Below, one piece after another: positions 15,034 through 23,413 of a DNA stretch of 64,000 nt. Position numbers and translations under genes: made by a program. Every line of letters begins with the position of its first letter. The first letter of the stretch is position 1. This DNA is from Bosea sp. AS-1 (GTDB taxonomy: Bacteria; Pseudomonadota; Alphaproteobacteria; Rhizobiales; Beijerinckiaceae). The notes under the pieces were generated by a model that was not told the DNA's origin, did not search any database, and worked only from the letters and a program-made list of their open reading frames with translations. Location of the stretch: positions 2,948,501 through 3,012,500 of the forward strand of contig NZ_CP022372.1 in the NCBI RefSeq assembly GCF_002220095.1, read 5' to 3'.

Positions 15034-16028
15034 TGTCGATTGCCAACTTGCGTGATGGTGTCGTTGACGAGGTTTCGGCTATCCTCGCGGCCGACTTCGA
15101 AATTGACGTGGTCAACACTACCACGGTGCCGCGTTCGTCGGATGCCAGCATCACCTTCCCGAACTTGGACACCAAAAGGCAGGGTGCCAAGCTCATCAAT
15201 ACCTGCGTATTATATATCGATATCCGCAGGTCTACGGAATTAAACCTGCGCCATAAACCAAAGACCGTTGCCAAGCTGTACTCGGCCTTTGTTCGGGCCA
15301 TGACCCGGTGCGCGCGGCATCACAAGGGCCACGTCAGGGGCATTATCGGTGACCGAGTGATGGTCATCTTCGACCAGCAAGACGCCTTCGTGAATGCGGT
15401 CGAGTGCGCCATTTCAATGAATTCTGTGTCGCAGTTCGTCATCAACGAGCACTTCAAGCACAACGAGGTCGAGTGCGGCATAGGGATCGACGCAGGCAAC
15501 ATGCTCGCGACCAAGACGGGGCTGCGCCGGAAAGGGGAAGAGCTCCACGCCTATCGCAATCTGGTGTGGCTCGGGCGTCCCGCGAATGTCGCAAGCAAGC
15601 TCACCGATCTTGCTAATAAACCAGAGAGTGCAGTCACCTATCCGATGGTAAGGGCTGCGTTTGCGCCAGCCGCCAATTCGCTTGGCGCTGCGTTCCAGCT
15701 TGGTCTCGGGCCTTCGCAAAATTGGGTGTGGCGGGACATCAACCCGTTCAATTTCCTCGACCTGCTGACGACCGACCACGTCAGCAGGCAGTTGGTCTAC
15801 CCGGACCCCAATTTCCGCGCAATGCACACCGTACCGTTCAAATCGGTTAGCGTGCCCAAGACCGCTCCTATCCTTATGACCGAGATCGTGTGGGATGGGT
15901 TCAGGGCTGCAAAACCCACTTCCGCTGTGGTCACTGGCCCTATGTTCCGCGAAGTGAAGCTGTCGGTGCCGGGGTACAAGGGGAGGGTCTACTCCGGCGA
16001 CGTCCATTTTACCGACTTCAAAGCCTGA
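15030..16028 (+). CDS. Pycsar pyrimidine cyclase, class III nucleotide cyclase (PycC-like)
   Basis: The protein has 332 residues; ATG 15030 overlaps the effector stop (ATGA). A GTG at 15000 lies inside the effector and is unlikely. A class III cyclase domain spans about residues 55-200. First metal Asp64 is in VLYIDIRRST, second metal Asp108 is in GIIGDRVMVIF, and the G-x-x-x-N-x-A motif is GRPANVASKL (182-191). The C-terminal 130 residues are outside the cyclase core. With the adjacent PycTM-type effector it matches the known Pycsar architecture, in which infection triggers cCMP or cUMP synthesis. Which nucleotide is made cannot be read from the sequence with confidence. Confidence 0.86.
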   Translation: MMSIANLRDGVVDEVSAILAADFEIDVVNTTTVPRSSDASITFPNLDTKRQGAKLINTCVLYIDIRRSTELNLRHKPKTVAKLYSAFVRAMTRCARHHKGHVRGIIGDRVMVIFDQQDAFVNAVECAISMNSVSQFVINEHFKHNEVECGIGIDAGNMLATKTGLRRKGEELHAYRNLVWLGRPANVASKLTDLANKPESAVTYPMVRAAFAPAANSLGAAFQLGLGPSQNWVWRDINPFNFLDLLTTDHVSRQLVYPDPNFRAMHTVPFKSVSVPKTAPILMTEIVWDGFRAAKPTSAVVTGPMFREVKLSVPGYKGRVYSGDVHFTDFKA

Positions 16029-16050
16029 ACACGCCCGTTTCGATTGGCGG

Positions 16051-17463
16051 TCAACCCGGCAGCTTCACGGCCCGCACACAGGCCCTTTTGGCATCCTCCG
16101 AAGCAGCACCCGCATAGGTGCTCATGGTAAGCCCCAGCGGCAGCTTGATGCCCTCTAGGCTCGCATTCTCGACCGCGTGCCCGACCACCTCCGCAATCGT
16201 CCAGACGCTGTAGCCCTGCACACCTTTGACAAGCGCATCGGCGGCCTTGCGGACGAACCATCGCCGGAACGAATGGAAGTCGGTGTTGCTCTGCCTCTGG
16301 CCCGGCAACGGCCTCTCGTCCACCTTCAAGCGGCGGCGTTCGCGGGTGAAAACCTGAGACACGGGAGCGCCCCGGCCCCGCTTAGAGTCGGCCTTCTGCT
16401 CGGGCAACTCATGGAACAGATACTCGCCCGGCTTCTTGTCCTTGATGCGCGTCGCGATGATGCCCGCAAGATCGGGATGGACGGGCACGGTGCGAAGGAA
16501 GCCGGCTGTGGTTTTCGATTTGGAAATGGCGAAACCGCTGTCGCCCACGTCCCGCACCCGTAGGCCGGCTATCTCGTCCACCCGCATACCCGTCAGTGCG
16601 GCCATCTGGCAGAAGTCAGGCAGCACGGTCGCCACGGAACCCTTGAGGACAACAGGACCACGCCCCACGCCAGCCAACAGGGTCTTCACTTCGTCGTCCG
16701 TGAAGGGTCGCTTAGCTGCGCTCTGCGGTCCCTCTTGTAGATCAGCCTCAGACCGCGCGGCGCGCCTCTCGATGCTCTGCCCGGTCCAAGGATTATCGGC
16801 CTGGCCCCAGCGCTTGCCGAGATAGGTCCAGTACGAAGTCAGGCAGGAGATGGCCCGGTTGGCGCTCTTGGGGTGCATGTTGGTGACGATCATCCGCTCA
16901 TGGATGAACTCGCCAGCTATCCGCCGCGTCACGGCCTCTACCGTCACGGTCTGGCCCTTCGCCTCCAGCCAGTCCGCCAGCCATCCCACCGAGCGGGTGA
17001 TGTCGTCGGAGTAGCCCTTGGCGAACCGCTTCTCGCGAAAGAACGGCGCTAGGGCGAGCTTGAGCGGCGTCTGCTGTCCTGCTGCCACGGCGGCGAAGGA
17101 CTGGGCTGCGTGCAGGCCTGAGGCCCGCCTAATGGTGTCCAAACGGGCGTCGAGGGCATAGAGCGCATCGCCGTTGTCATCGTTGGCGACAGCCTCGCGC
17201 CAGTCCATGGCTTCCTGCGTGAAGTCCTGAAAGATGATCGGGAGCTTGCCCTTCGGGTTCTTGATGCGGTCCCGAAGGCGCTTGATGACGTCCACCTTCT
17301 CTCGCTCCGCCTCCAGCGGGTCGGTGGTCGTCAGGACTTCGCGGAGCTTCGAGGCTCCCACAGCGGCCTTCCGGCTGGGCGGCACAGTGACAGATACGCG
17401 GATGCTACTGCCGTGCCATTCGAGGTTCCTACCGAGTTTCTTGAGACGAGGTTTGCGAGCCAT
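16051..17463 (-). CDS. Tyrosine-type integrase of the tRNA-Ser element
   Basis: A 470-residue site-specific recombinase starting at ATG 17463 (MARKPRLKKL). A SAM-like core-binding domain lies at about 130-225 and a catalytic domain at about 250-465. The catalytic set is complete: R294 (TGMRVDEIAGL), Lys near 316-318, H397-x-x-R400 (HSFRR), H429 (VVGHAVEN) and nucleophile Y450 (MSTYAG). It lies between attR and the Pycsar genes and is convergent with the cyclase (22-base gap). It should catalyse integration into the tRNA-Ser 3' end. No excisionase gene is recognised. Confidence 0.93.
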   Translation of the reverse strand: MARKPRLKKLGRNLEWHGSSIRVSVTVPPSRKAAVGASKLREVLTTTDPLEAEREKVDVIKRLRDRIKNPKGKLPIIFQDFTQEAMDWREAVANDDNGDALYALDARLDTIRRASGLHAAQSFAAVAAGQQTPLKLALAPFFREKRFAKGYSDDITRSVGWLADWLEAKGQTVTVEAVTRRIAGEFIHERMIVTNMHPKSANRAISCLTSYWTYLGKRWGQADNPWTGQSIERRAARSEADLQEGPQSAAKRPFTDDEVKTLLAGVGRGPVVLKGSVATVLPDFCQMAALTGMRVDEIAGLRVRDVGDSGFAISKSKTTAGFLRTVPVHPDLAGIIATRIKDKKPGEYLFHELPEQKADSKRGRGAPVSQVFTRERRRLKVDERPLPGQRQSNTDFHSFRRWFVRKAADALVKGVQGYSVWTIAEVVGHAVENASLEGIKLPLGLTMSTYAGAASEDAKRACVRAVKLPG

Positions 17464-17583
17464 GGATTGACGCTTCCCGGAGCATTGTGGACCCACGAAT
17501 GAGTCAAAAATGCCCCCATGGCAAGCCTTGCCGACTCAACGAGTTAGGCCTTATCAAGGCGTTGGCGGCAGGGTGGAATATCG

Positions 17584-17600
17584 TCCCACCCCTTCCGCCA
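17584..17600 (+). repeat. attR, 17-bp direct repeat
   Basis: An exact copy of 3497-3513, lying 120 bases beyond the integrase start. No other part of the tRNA is duplicated here, so this is the distal attachment site rather than a second tRNA. Confidence 0.93.
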
Positions 17601-17824
17601 AAGAAATCACGCAAGCAGCTGGCTTTTTAAGTGCCGTTTCTATGCGGCGCAGCCCTCCCTCCGGCCCCTATTCCCAGCCGATCGAGCCCTCTTCTGCCCT
17701 TCGCCGTCACGACTCAGGGTCGCCGACGCGCATCTGCGTCTACGTTTGACCGAACCTGTTGCGGTCATTCAGCCGCAGCAGGTCGAGTTGACGCGCACGC
17801 CGGACCGCCCGGCGCCAGTCCGCG

Positions 17825-18220
17825 TCAGAGCTCGAACGCGGGATCGATCGGCACGCGATAGCCGTTGACCAGACGGTTCGTCTCGTTGGCCATGCCGACG
17901 ACGGCGAGAAGCTCGTTGTACTGTTCTGGCGTCATTCCTGCCTTGGCTGCCGCCGCACCATGGCTGGCGATGCAATAGCCGCAATTGTTGGTGACGCTGA
18001 CGGCGACATAGATCAGCTCCTTGACCAGGGGATCCAGCGCACCCGGCGCCATCACCTCGCGGATGCTGTCCCATGTCCGGCGCAAGGTCTTCTCGTCGTT
18101 GGCGAGGTACTTCCAGAAATTGTTGACGTCATCGAGGTTTCTGGCGGACTTGATCTCGTCATAGACGGCTTTCACGGCGTCGCTGGCTTGGTTGTACTCG
18201 ATCGCTTTCGGGCGAGGCAT
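17825..18220 (-). CDS. AhpD-like/carboxymuconolactone decarboxylase-family protein
   Basis: The protein has 131 residues from ATG 18220, with GGGAG seven bases upstream. The AhpD core is intact: E68 (VKELIYVAVS), C80-G-Y-C83 and H87. The paired cysteines and His act in peroxidase/disulfide chemistry in AhpD-type members of the family. It is the last gene of the RidA-molybdoenzyme arm, with 45 bases between it and RidA. It may protect the pathway from peroxide made by the flavin oxidases; that is an inference. Confidence 0.85.
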   Translation of the reverse strand: MPRPKAIEYNQASDAVKAVYDEIKSARNLDDVNNFWKYLANDEKTLRRTWDSIREVMAPGALDPLVKELIYVAVSVTNNCGYCIASHGAAAAKAGMTPEQYNELLAVVGMANETNRLVNGYRVPIDPAFEL

Positions 18221-18265
18221 CGTCTGTCTCCCAGGTTCATCCGACAAGAGCGGCTTCAGTGTTGG

Positions 18266-18613
18266 TCACGCGGCGGCGACGACCATGATCTCGACGAGGA
18301 TATCGGGGTAGGCCATGTCGCCCGTGACGCAGGCGCGTGCGGGTGCGTGATCGGGATCGACCCAGCCGTCCCAGACCTCATTCATGGCCTTGTAGTCGTC
18401 CATCGACTTCAGCCAGATGATGCTCGAGAGCACTTTCGTGCGGTCGCTGCCGCAGCGCGCAAGCATGTCGTCGACCTTTGCCAGCGCCTGCGCCGTCTGC
18501 TCTCCGACCGAGACCGAGCGGTCATCCGCCACCTGCCCCGCCAGATAGACCGTCCCGTTATGGACCACGGCACGGCTGCGGCGCCCGTTCGAATCGGCTC
18601 TCGTGATCAGCAT
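18266..18613 (-). CDS. RidA-family enamine/imine deaminase
   Basis: RidA proteins hydrolyse reactive 2-imino or enamine acids released by amino-acid oxidising or PLP enzymes to keto acids and ammonia. The 115-residue length is normal. The substrate-carboxylate Arg is R93 (PARACV) and the family Glu is E108 (LVEIM). It lies 26 bases downstream of the molybdoenzyme gene. Its presence beside two amino-acid-oxidising flavoproteins on the other side of the GntR gene makes pathway-specific imine removal likely. Confidence 0.88.
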   Translation of the reverse strand: MLITRADSNGRRSRAVVHNGTVYLAGQVADDRSVSVGEQTAQALAKVDDMLARCGSDRTKVLSSIIWLKSMDDYKAMNEVWDGWVDPDHAPARACVTGDMAYPDILVEIMVVAAA

Positions 18614-18639
18614 GGATAATCTCCGCGCAGGTTGCGTCG

Positions 18640-20964
18640 TTAGGAGCGGTTTACGATCGAAGGAGGATCGAAGGCGGTCACGGGCGGCAATTCCCCGGTG
18701 TAGCGCTCGATCTCGACGAGACAGGATTGCGCGCTCGGCCCCTGGCCCAGGCGCGACGTCCCCAGGTCATGTGTCAAGACGTTGGGGTTGCCGTGCTTTT
18801 CGAGGCTGGCCGTGCCGGGAGCTGTGGGGTCGTACCAAGCCCCCGTCGCCAGTTGCAGGACCCCCGGACGAACTGCGTCGGAGAGGACCGCAGCGGCAAG
18901 GCAGGCACCGCGATCATTGAACAGACGAACGATGTCGCCGTCGCCGATCCGGCGCACGGCGGCGTCGGTGGGGTTGATCCGGACAGGCTCACGACCCCGA
19001 ATCTTGGCGGCACGCGAATGCGAGCCCTGATCGTACTGACTGTGGAGCTTGGTCTTGGGCTGGTTCGAGATCAGATGCAGCGGGAACTGCGCCGCCTTGC
19101 CGGCTCCGAGCCACTCCCGAGGTTCGAGCCAGGCAGGATGGCCGCGACAGTCGTCATAGCCGAATGATGCGATTCTGTCGGACCAGATCTCGATCTTGCC
19201 GGACGGGGTCGGCAGAGCATTCCCAATGGGATCCTGCCGGAAGGCATCGAGCAGGGGCCGCTGCTGCTCCGGCTCCGGCTCCGAAAAGAGCAAGACCCCC
19301 TCCTCCCAGAAGGTTTCGAAATCCGGTGGGTTGAAGCCCAATGCCGAGAGACGCACCTGTGCCTTCTCGTAGAGCGACCGGAGCCAGTCTTCCTCGCCCC
19401 GCCCCTCCGTGAAGGCCGCTCCCGCGTCGAGCGCATCCGCGAGAGCGCTGAAAATATCGTAGTCGTTCCGTGCCTGCCCAAAGGGCGCGCTGACCCGATG
19501 CGAGGCCGCGAGGATGCGGTCGCGGCTTGAGCAGACGATGTCGTTGCGCTCCAGCTGGGTAGTTACCGGCAGGACGATATCGGCATGACGGGCCAGCGGA
19601 TTCCACCAACTCTCATGGACAATCGTCACTTCAGGCCGCTTCCAGGCTTCGAGGAAGCGATTGAGGTTCTGCTGATGGTGAAAAGGATTGCCGCCAGCCC
19701 AGTAGACGATGCGGGTATCGGGGTAGCGTCGATCCTGCCCATTGAACTGATAGGGCTCGCCCGGCTTCAACAGCAGGTCCGAGATCCGCGCCACTGGAAT
19801 GAATTCGTCGACGGGATTGGTGCCCTGCCCGAGGGACGGCCAGGACAGGTCGAGGGTCGGGACGCCGATGCCGTTGACGGAACCGTAGCCGATTCCAAAG
19901 CCCCCGCCGGGCAAGCCGATCTGGCCGAGCATCGCCGCCAGGGTGATCGCCATCCAGCAGGGCTGTTCGCCATGGTCCGCCCGCTGCACCGCCCAGGCCA
20001 CCATGATCATCGTCCGCTGATGGGCCATCTTGCGGGCCAGGACCCTGATCGCCTCGGCGTCGACCCCGCAGATGGCCGCCGCCCATTCCGCCGTTTTTGG
20101 AGTGCTGTCGCTCTCGCCGGAGAGATAGCGGAGGAATCTATCGAAGCCGGTAGTGCAGCGTGTGAGGAACGCCTCGTCGTGCAGCCCTTCGCTCCACAGC
20201 GTGTGTGCCAGACCCAGCATCAGCGCGGTATCGGTGTTCGGTACGATCGGAAGCCAACCTGCGCGAAAGCCCGGGTCGACATCGTCGCGGATTGGCGTGA
20301 TCGCGACGATTTCACCGCCGCTCGCCGTGAATGCCTCGAGGCTCTCCGCCAGGATGTGGCGGCCGATGCCGCCGGAACTCACCTGCGAATTCTTCAGCGG
20401 CAAGCCGCCGAACAGCACCAGCATCCGCGCGTGGCGGGCAATGACCGGCCAGGAGGTGTGATCGGTCACGAGCCCGCGGCGATCGCCGACGACATGCGGC
20501 ACGATCGCATCGGCCGCGGCATAGCTGTAATTGCCGACGGAGCGTGTATAGCCGCCTATGGCGTTGAGGAATCGATGGATCTGGCTTTGCGCGTGGTGAA
20601 AGCGACCGGCGCTTGCCCAGCCATAGGAGCCACCGAAGATTGCGGTGTTGCCGTGTTCCTTGCGGACCCTGTCGAGTTCTCCGGCCGCAATGGTGATCGC
20701 CTCGGGCCAATCCACGGCGACGAAGGGCTCGGCACCGCGGCCGGCGCCGGTCGCCCGATATCCTTTTTCGAAGAAGGAGGCACGGATCATGGGGCGTTCG
20801 ATCCGCGTCGGGTCATCGAGCGCGCTTATCATCGACCGCGCGATGGGGGACGGCGCCGGATCCTGCTCGAAGCCTTCGAGCTCGGCGGGACGTCCCTCGG
20901 ACATCCGAACACGATAGGTTCCCCAATGCGTGGCGACGGTCGGTCGTGCGGGTGTCTTCAGCAT
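18640..20964 (-). CDS. Molybdopterin-dependent S/N-oxide reductase (BisC/DMSO-reductase type)
   Basis: A 774-residue bis-MGD enzyme. G112-S-Y114-G-W116 and N145-Y-S147 align with the Tyr/Trp pair and the molybdenum-ligating Ser of DMSO reductase. The Tyr is kept in DMSO and biotin sulfoxide reductases and absent from TorA, favouring a sulfoxide-type substrate. No Tat signal or N-terminal Cys cluster is present, so it should be cytoplasmic like BisC, with an external reductant. The MGD-binding C-terminal domain (LHLISNQPKTKLHSQYDQG) is intact. It is divergent from the ABC transporter and beside GntR; the natural substrate is unknown. Confidence 0.9.
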   Translation of the reverse strand: MLKTPARPTVATHWGTYRVRMSEGRPAELEGFEQDPAPSPIARSMISALDDPTRIERPMIRASFFEKGYRATGAGRGAEPFVAVDWPEAITIAAGELDRVRKEHGNTAIFGGSYGWASAGRFHHAQSQIHRFLNAIGGYTRSVGNYSYAAADAIVPHVVGDRRGLVTDHTSWPVIARHARMLVLFGGLPLKNSQVSSGGIGRHILAESLEAFTASGGEIVAITPIRDDVDPGFRAGWLPIVPNTDTALMLGLAHTLWSEGLHDEAFLTRCTTGFDRFLRYLSGESDSTPKTAEWAAAICGVDAEAIRVLARKMAHQRTMIMVAWAVQRADHGEQPCWMAITLAAMLGQIGLPGGGFGIGYGSVNGIGVPTLDLSWPSLGQGTNPVDEFIPVARISDLLLKPGEPYQFNGQDRRYPDTRIVYWAGGNPFHHQQNLNRFLEAWKRPEVTIVHESWWNPLARHADIVLPVTTQLERNDIVCSSRDRILAASHRVSAPFGQARNDYDIFSALADALDAGAAFTEGRGEEDWLRSLYEKAQVRLSALGFNPPDFETFWEEGVLLFSEPEPEQQRPLLDAFRQDPIGNALPTPSGKIEIWSDRIASFGYDDCRGHPAWLEPREWLGAGKAAQFPLHLISNQPKTKLHSQYDQGSHSRAAKIRGREPVRINPTDAAVRRIGDGDIVRLFNDRGACLAAAVLSDAVRPGVLQLATGAWYDPTAPGTASLEKHGNPNVLTHDLGTSRLGQGPSAQSCLVEIERYTGELPPVTAFDPPSIVNRS

Positions 20965-20998
20965 CGTCGTCGCTCAGGCCTTGGGCATCGGCGGATGA

Positions 20999-21745
20999 TC
21001 AGGCGGTCCTCGCCAGCTCGGCCGGTTTCGCTCCCGCGTCCCCGGACTCGTCGGACGAAACCATGCGCCAAGCGAACCCCAGGTGTTCCGAGACCAGGCG
21101 GGCCAGGAGCTGCGCATTCCGGCTGAGAAACGCTTCGGCGATGGGCTCGTGCTCGTTGACGGCCTTCGCCCAGTTCTCCGCCTGCAGGACCCCGAGATAG
21201 CGCGTGCGATAGAGGCGAAGATTGAGCTGCGCGTGCATCTCGATCAGCACGGGATTGTGGGACGCGGCGGCGATCCCGAGGTGGAAAGCCTGGTTGGCGT
21301 CGAAATAGGCGTAGCGGTCACCGACGCGATAGGCTTCCGCCATGGTGTCCAGGTGGTGCCGGATCGCCTCGTCATCCACAGAGGTCGCGTGCACGCAGGC
21401 CAGTTCGGCTGCGAACACGTCGAGGCGGACATAGACCTGAAGCAGGTGGCGGATCTCGTCATCCGAGAGCGCCACGACGACCGCGCCGCGATTCGGGATG
21501 ATCTCGATCAGCCTTTGCGTCGCGAGGATCTGAAGGGCCTCGCGCAAGGGGGTTCGTGAGATCCCGAACTGGTCGGTGAGCGCCTTCTCCCGGATCCACT
21601 CGCCCGGCTTGATGTTGTCATGGATGATCTCGGACCGGATGTGATCCGAGATCTGCTGGGTCAGCGATTTGGGCGCCACGACTATCGCAGCCCGCCGGGC
21701 CCCGACCGCCGTCACAGCGCCACCCGGCATTGCCGGCTTATTCAT
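20999..21745 (-). CDS. GntR-family (FCD) transcriptional regulator
   Basis: The start is ATG 21745 (MNKPAMPGG) with GAGGAG seven bases upstream; the frame is open to 21988 but that part is not protein-like. The N-terminal winged helix includes the conserved PGEWIREKALTDQFGISRTP and LREALQ. It is followed by an FCD ligand domain with the family metal-site pattern (D...H...H). It probably controls both divergent arms. A perfect palindrome of the type bound by FCD regulators lies 84 bases upstream of its start. Confidence 0.92.
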   Translation of the reverse strand: MNKPAMPGGAVTAVGARRAAIVVAPKSLTQQISDHIRSEIIHDNIKPGEWIREKALTDQFGISRTPLREALQILATQRLIEIIPNRGAVVVALSDDEIRHLLQVYVRLDVFAAELACVHATSVDDEAIRHHLDTMAEAYRVGDRYAYFDANQAFHLGIAAASHNPVLIEMHAQLNLRLYRTRYLGVLQAENWAKAVNEHEPIAEAFLSRNAQLLARLVSEHLGFAWRMVSSDESGDAGAKPAELARTA

Positions 21746-22337
21746 GCCTGTCTCCTCATTGAGCCGCTCCACTGCGTGAAATCGGGTGCGGCGCAAATTT
21801 GATGTTGTAAACCTACACGCCTTGCGTATTGTCGACAACATGAAATCGACAATGGAGACGTGATGGAGTCGATTGCCGCATCCTCGCTCGTCAGCCGAAG
21901 GGCGAAGACCGCGCCGGTCTCGTTCGCCTCGGCCGCTGGCCGGCGCGACATGCGGATCGACCGCTGTTCCTTTGCCTTGCACGAGCACCGCATGCGGTGC
22001 GGTGATCGCTGCCCTTCAGAGGCTGGCCCCGAAATTCAGGATGCCGGCGTCAGCCTGCCGTCCTACATCCCGCTAATCTTTGCCTTCCGCGCCCTTTATA
22101 GCAGCTCTACCTCGCAGGAATCCTCAACACGCAGCAGTCCGTAGAATATTTCACTCGAATAGACACGGAGAACAGTCATTCCGTACTCTCGCGAAAACAA
22201 GGAATCGGCGTAAATTTGCTCGTCCGCTTCGAAAAACAAAATCGACCTGTTTTAAGAACGTTCGTCGATTTCGACGCGAGCATGAGCAAGCATCGAAGAC
22301 CGCTTTTCACCTGATCGGAAGAAAAAAGGGGAATGTC
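21746..22337. other. Regulatory gap between the GntR gene and the ABC transporter operon
   Basis: About 590 bases without a convincing gene. The GntR-proximal half carries the operator palindrome. The other half is comparatively A/T-rich (for example around 22130-22260) and ends in the AAGGGG ribosome site of the substrate-binding protein. It may contain a long leader for the transporter operon. Confidence 0.5.
21829..21853. promoter_or_regulatory. Probable GntR/FCD operator
   Basis: TTGTCGACAA at 21829-21838 is a perfect 10-base palindrome of the TTGTnnACAA type bound by many FCD regulators. A related half-site TCGACAAT follows at 21846-21853. The position upstream of the GntR gene and in the divergent gap supports autoregulation and control of the transporter operon. 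Confidence 0.6.
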
Positions 22338-23402
22338 ATGCCGGATCACATTTTCACCCGTAGCGGGATCTCGCGTCGCGGCCTGATCGGCGGCGGTGCA
22401 GGTCTCATCGCTGCGCCGTTCATCATCCGCCCTGCCCTCGCGGCGGAACGGATCACCGTCGCGGATCCGGGCGGCGTCTATGTAACCGGCTTCACGCCCG
22501 CCTTCTACGCGCCGTTCCGGAAGTCGGGCGCCGAGCTCGTCAACGTCTCGCGCGATGCCGAGCCGACCAGCCAGGTGAAGGCGCAGGTCGACGCCAAGTC
22601 CTATATCTGGGACGTCGTCTCCATCACTTTGTCGTCGCGCAAGCTCTTGTCGGATGCCGGGCTGCTCGAGCCGCTGCAACTCTCGGGCGCGGACTACGAT
22701 CAGCTCCTTCCGCTTGCGAAGCAGGCGGACTGGATGGGCACGAATGTCTACGGCAGCGTCCTGGGCTACCGGACCGACAACATGAAGACCCGCCCCTCGA
22801 ACTGGGCCGACTTCTACGACGTCGCGAAGTTCCCGGGGCGCCGTGCGCTGCCGAAGAGCCCGATCCACACTCTTGAAGGCGCATTGCTGGCGGACGGCGT
22901 CGATCCGAAGCAACTCTACCCGCTCGATGTCGACCGGGCCTTCAAGAAGCTCGATACGATCAAGCCGCATATCGCAGTCTGGTGGACAAGCTTCACCCAG
23001 ACGACACAGCTCCTGCAGAGCGGCGAAGTTGACTTCCTGGCCTCCAGCAACGCGCGCATCCAGGCGGCGATCGACAATGGCGCGCCGGTCGAGATCATCT
23101 GGGACGGCGGCCTCTACGGCATGGAAGGTTGGGCCATCCCGAAGGGATGCCCGCGCGCCGAACTCGCCAAGAAGTTCATCGCCTCCTGCGCCAATGGCGA
23201 GCGGCAGGCTCTTTATACCAAGGCACTGGCCTACGGACCGACCAACCAGGCCGCGTTCAAGTTCATCGACCCTGCCCGCGCCAAGCAGCTCCCGACGGAA
23301 CCTGCCAATTTCTCGAAGCTGATCCCCAGCAACGACGAGTGGTGGGGCGCGAACAAGGACAAGATGTTCGAGCGCTTCAACACCTGGCTTCTGCGCAGCT
23401 GA
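22338..23402 (+). CDS. ABC transporter substrate-binding protein, PotD-like
   Basis: A 354-residue periplasmic binding protein from ATG 22338, preceded by AAGGGG. The N-terminus has a twin-arginine signal (SRRGLIGGGAGLIAAPF) cleaved after ALAA. The mature part follows the polyamine/putrescine-type (PotD) fold: GGVYVTGFTPAFYAPF, NWADFYDVAKFPGRRALP, SSNARIQAAID. It should deliver its ligand to the permease encoded two genes downstream. The linked racemase and oxidases suggest an amino compound, though the ligand cannot be read from sequence. Confidence 0.9.
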   Translation: MPDHIFTRSGISRRGLIGGGAGLIAAPFIIRPALAAERITVADPGGVYVTGFTPAFYAPFRKSGAELVNVSRDAEPTSQVKAQVDAKSYIWDVVSITLSSRKLLSDAGLLEPLQLSGADYDQLLPLAKQADWMGTNVYGSVLGYRTDNMKTRPSNWADFYDVAKFPGRRALPKSPIHTLEGALLADGVDPKQLYPLDVDRAFKKLDTIKPHIAVWWTSFTQTTQLLQSGEVDFLASSNARIQAAIDNGAPVEIIWDGGLYGMEGWAIPKGCPRAELAKKFIASCANGERQALYTKALAYGPTNQAAFKFIDPARAKQLPTEPANFSKLIPSNDEWWGANKDKMFERFNTWLLRS

Positions 23403-23413
23403 GACCAAGGGCG

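Larger units (their letters stand above)
3497..17600. mobile_element. Integrative element inserted in the 3' end of tRNA-Ser
   Basis: The last 17 bases of tRNA-Ser (3497-3513) are repeated exactly at 17584-17600, and a complete tyrosine integrase gene ends the intervening segment. The interior has phage-type regulators (BRO-type antirepressor, serine recombinase, MarR-like), restriction-modification and Pycsar genes, many genes of unknown function, and several stretches visibly richer in A and T than the flanks. No structural phage genes, portal, terminase, relaxase or conjugation genes are seen. It is therefore an integrative satellite or genomic island rather than a full prophage or ICE. 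The boundaries follow directly from the repeat; mobility today is inferred. Confidence 0.93.

Noticed and set aside
14464-16028. CBASS system as alternative to Pycsar
   Set aside because: There is no CD-NTase, Cap2/Cap3 or CBASS-type effector; the synthase is a class III cyclase domain.
3514-17583. Complete prophage
   Set aside because: No terminase, portal, capsid, tail or lysis gene could be recognised.
19585-21126. Plus-strand frame of 513 codons over the molybdoenzyme gene
   Set aside because: Antisense shadow; the minus strand encodes a complete conserved enzyme.
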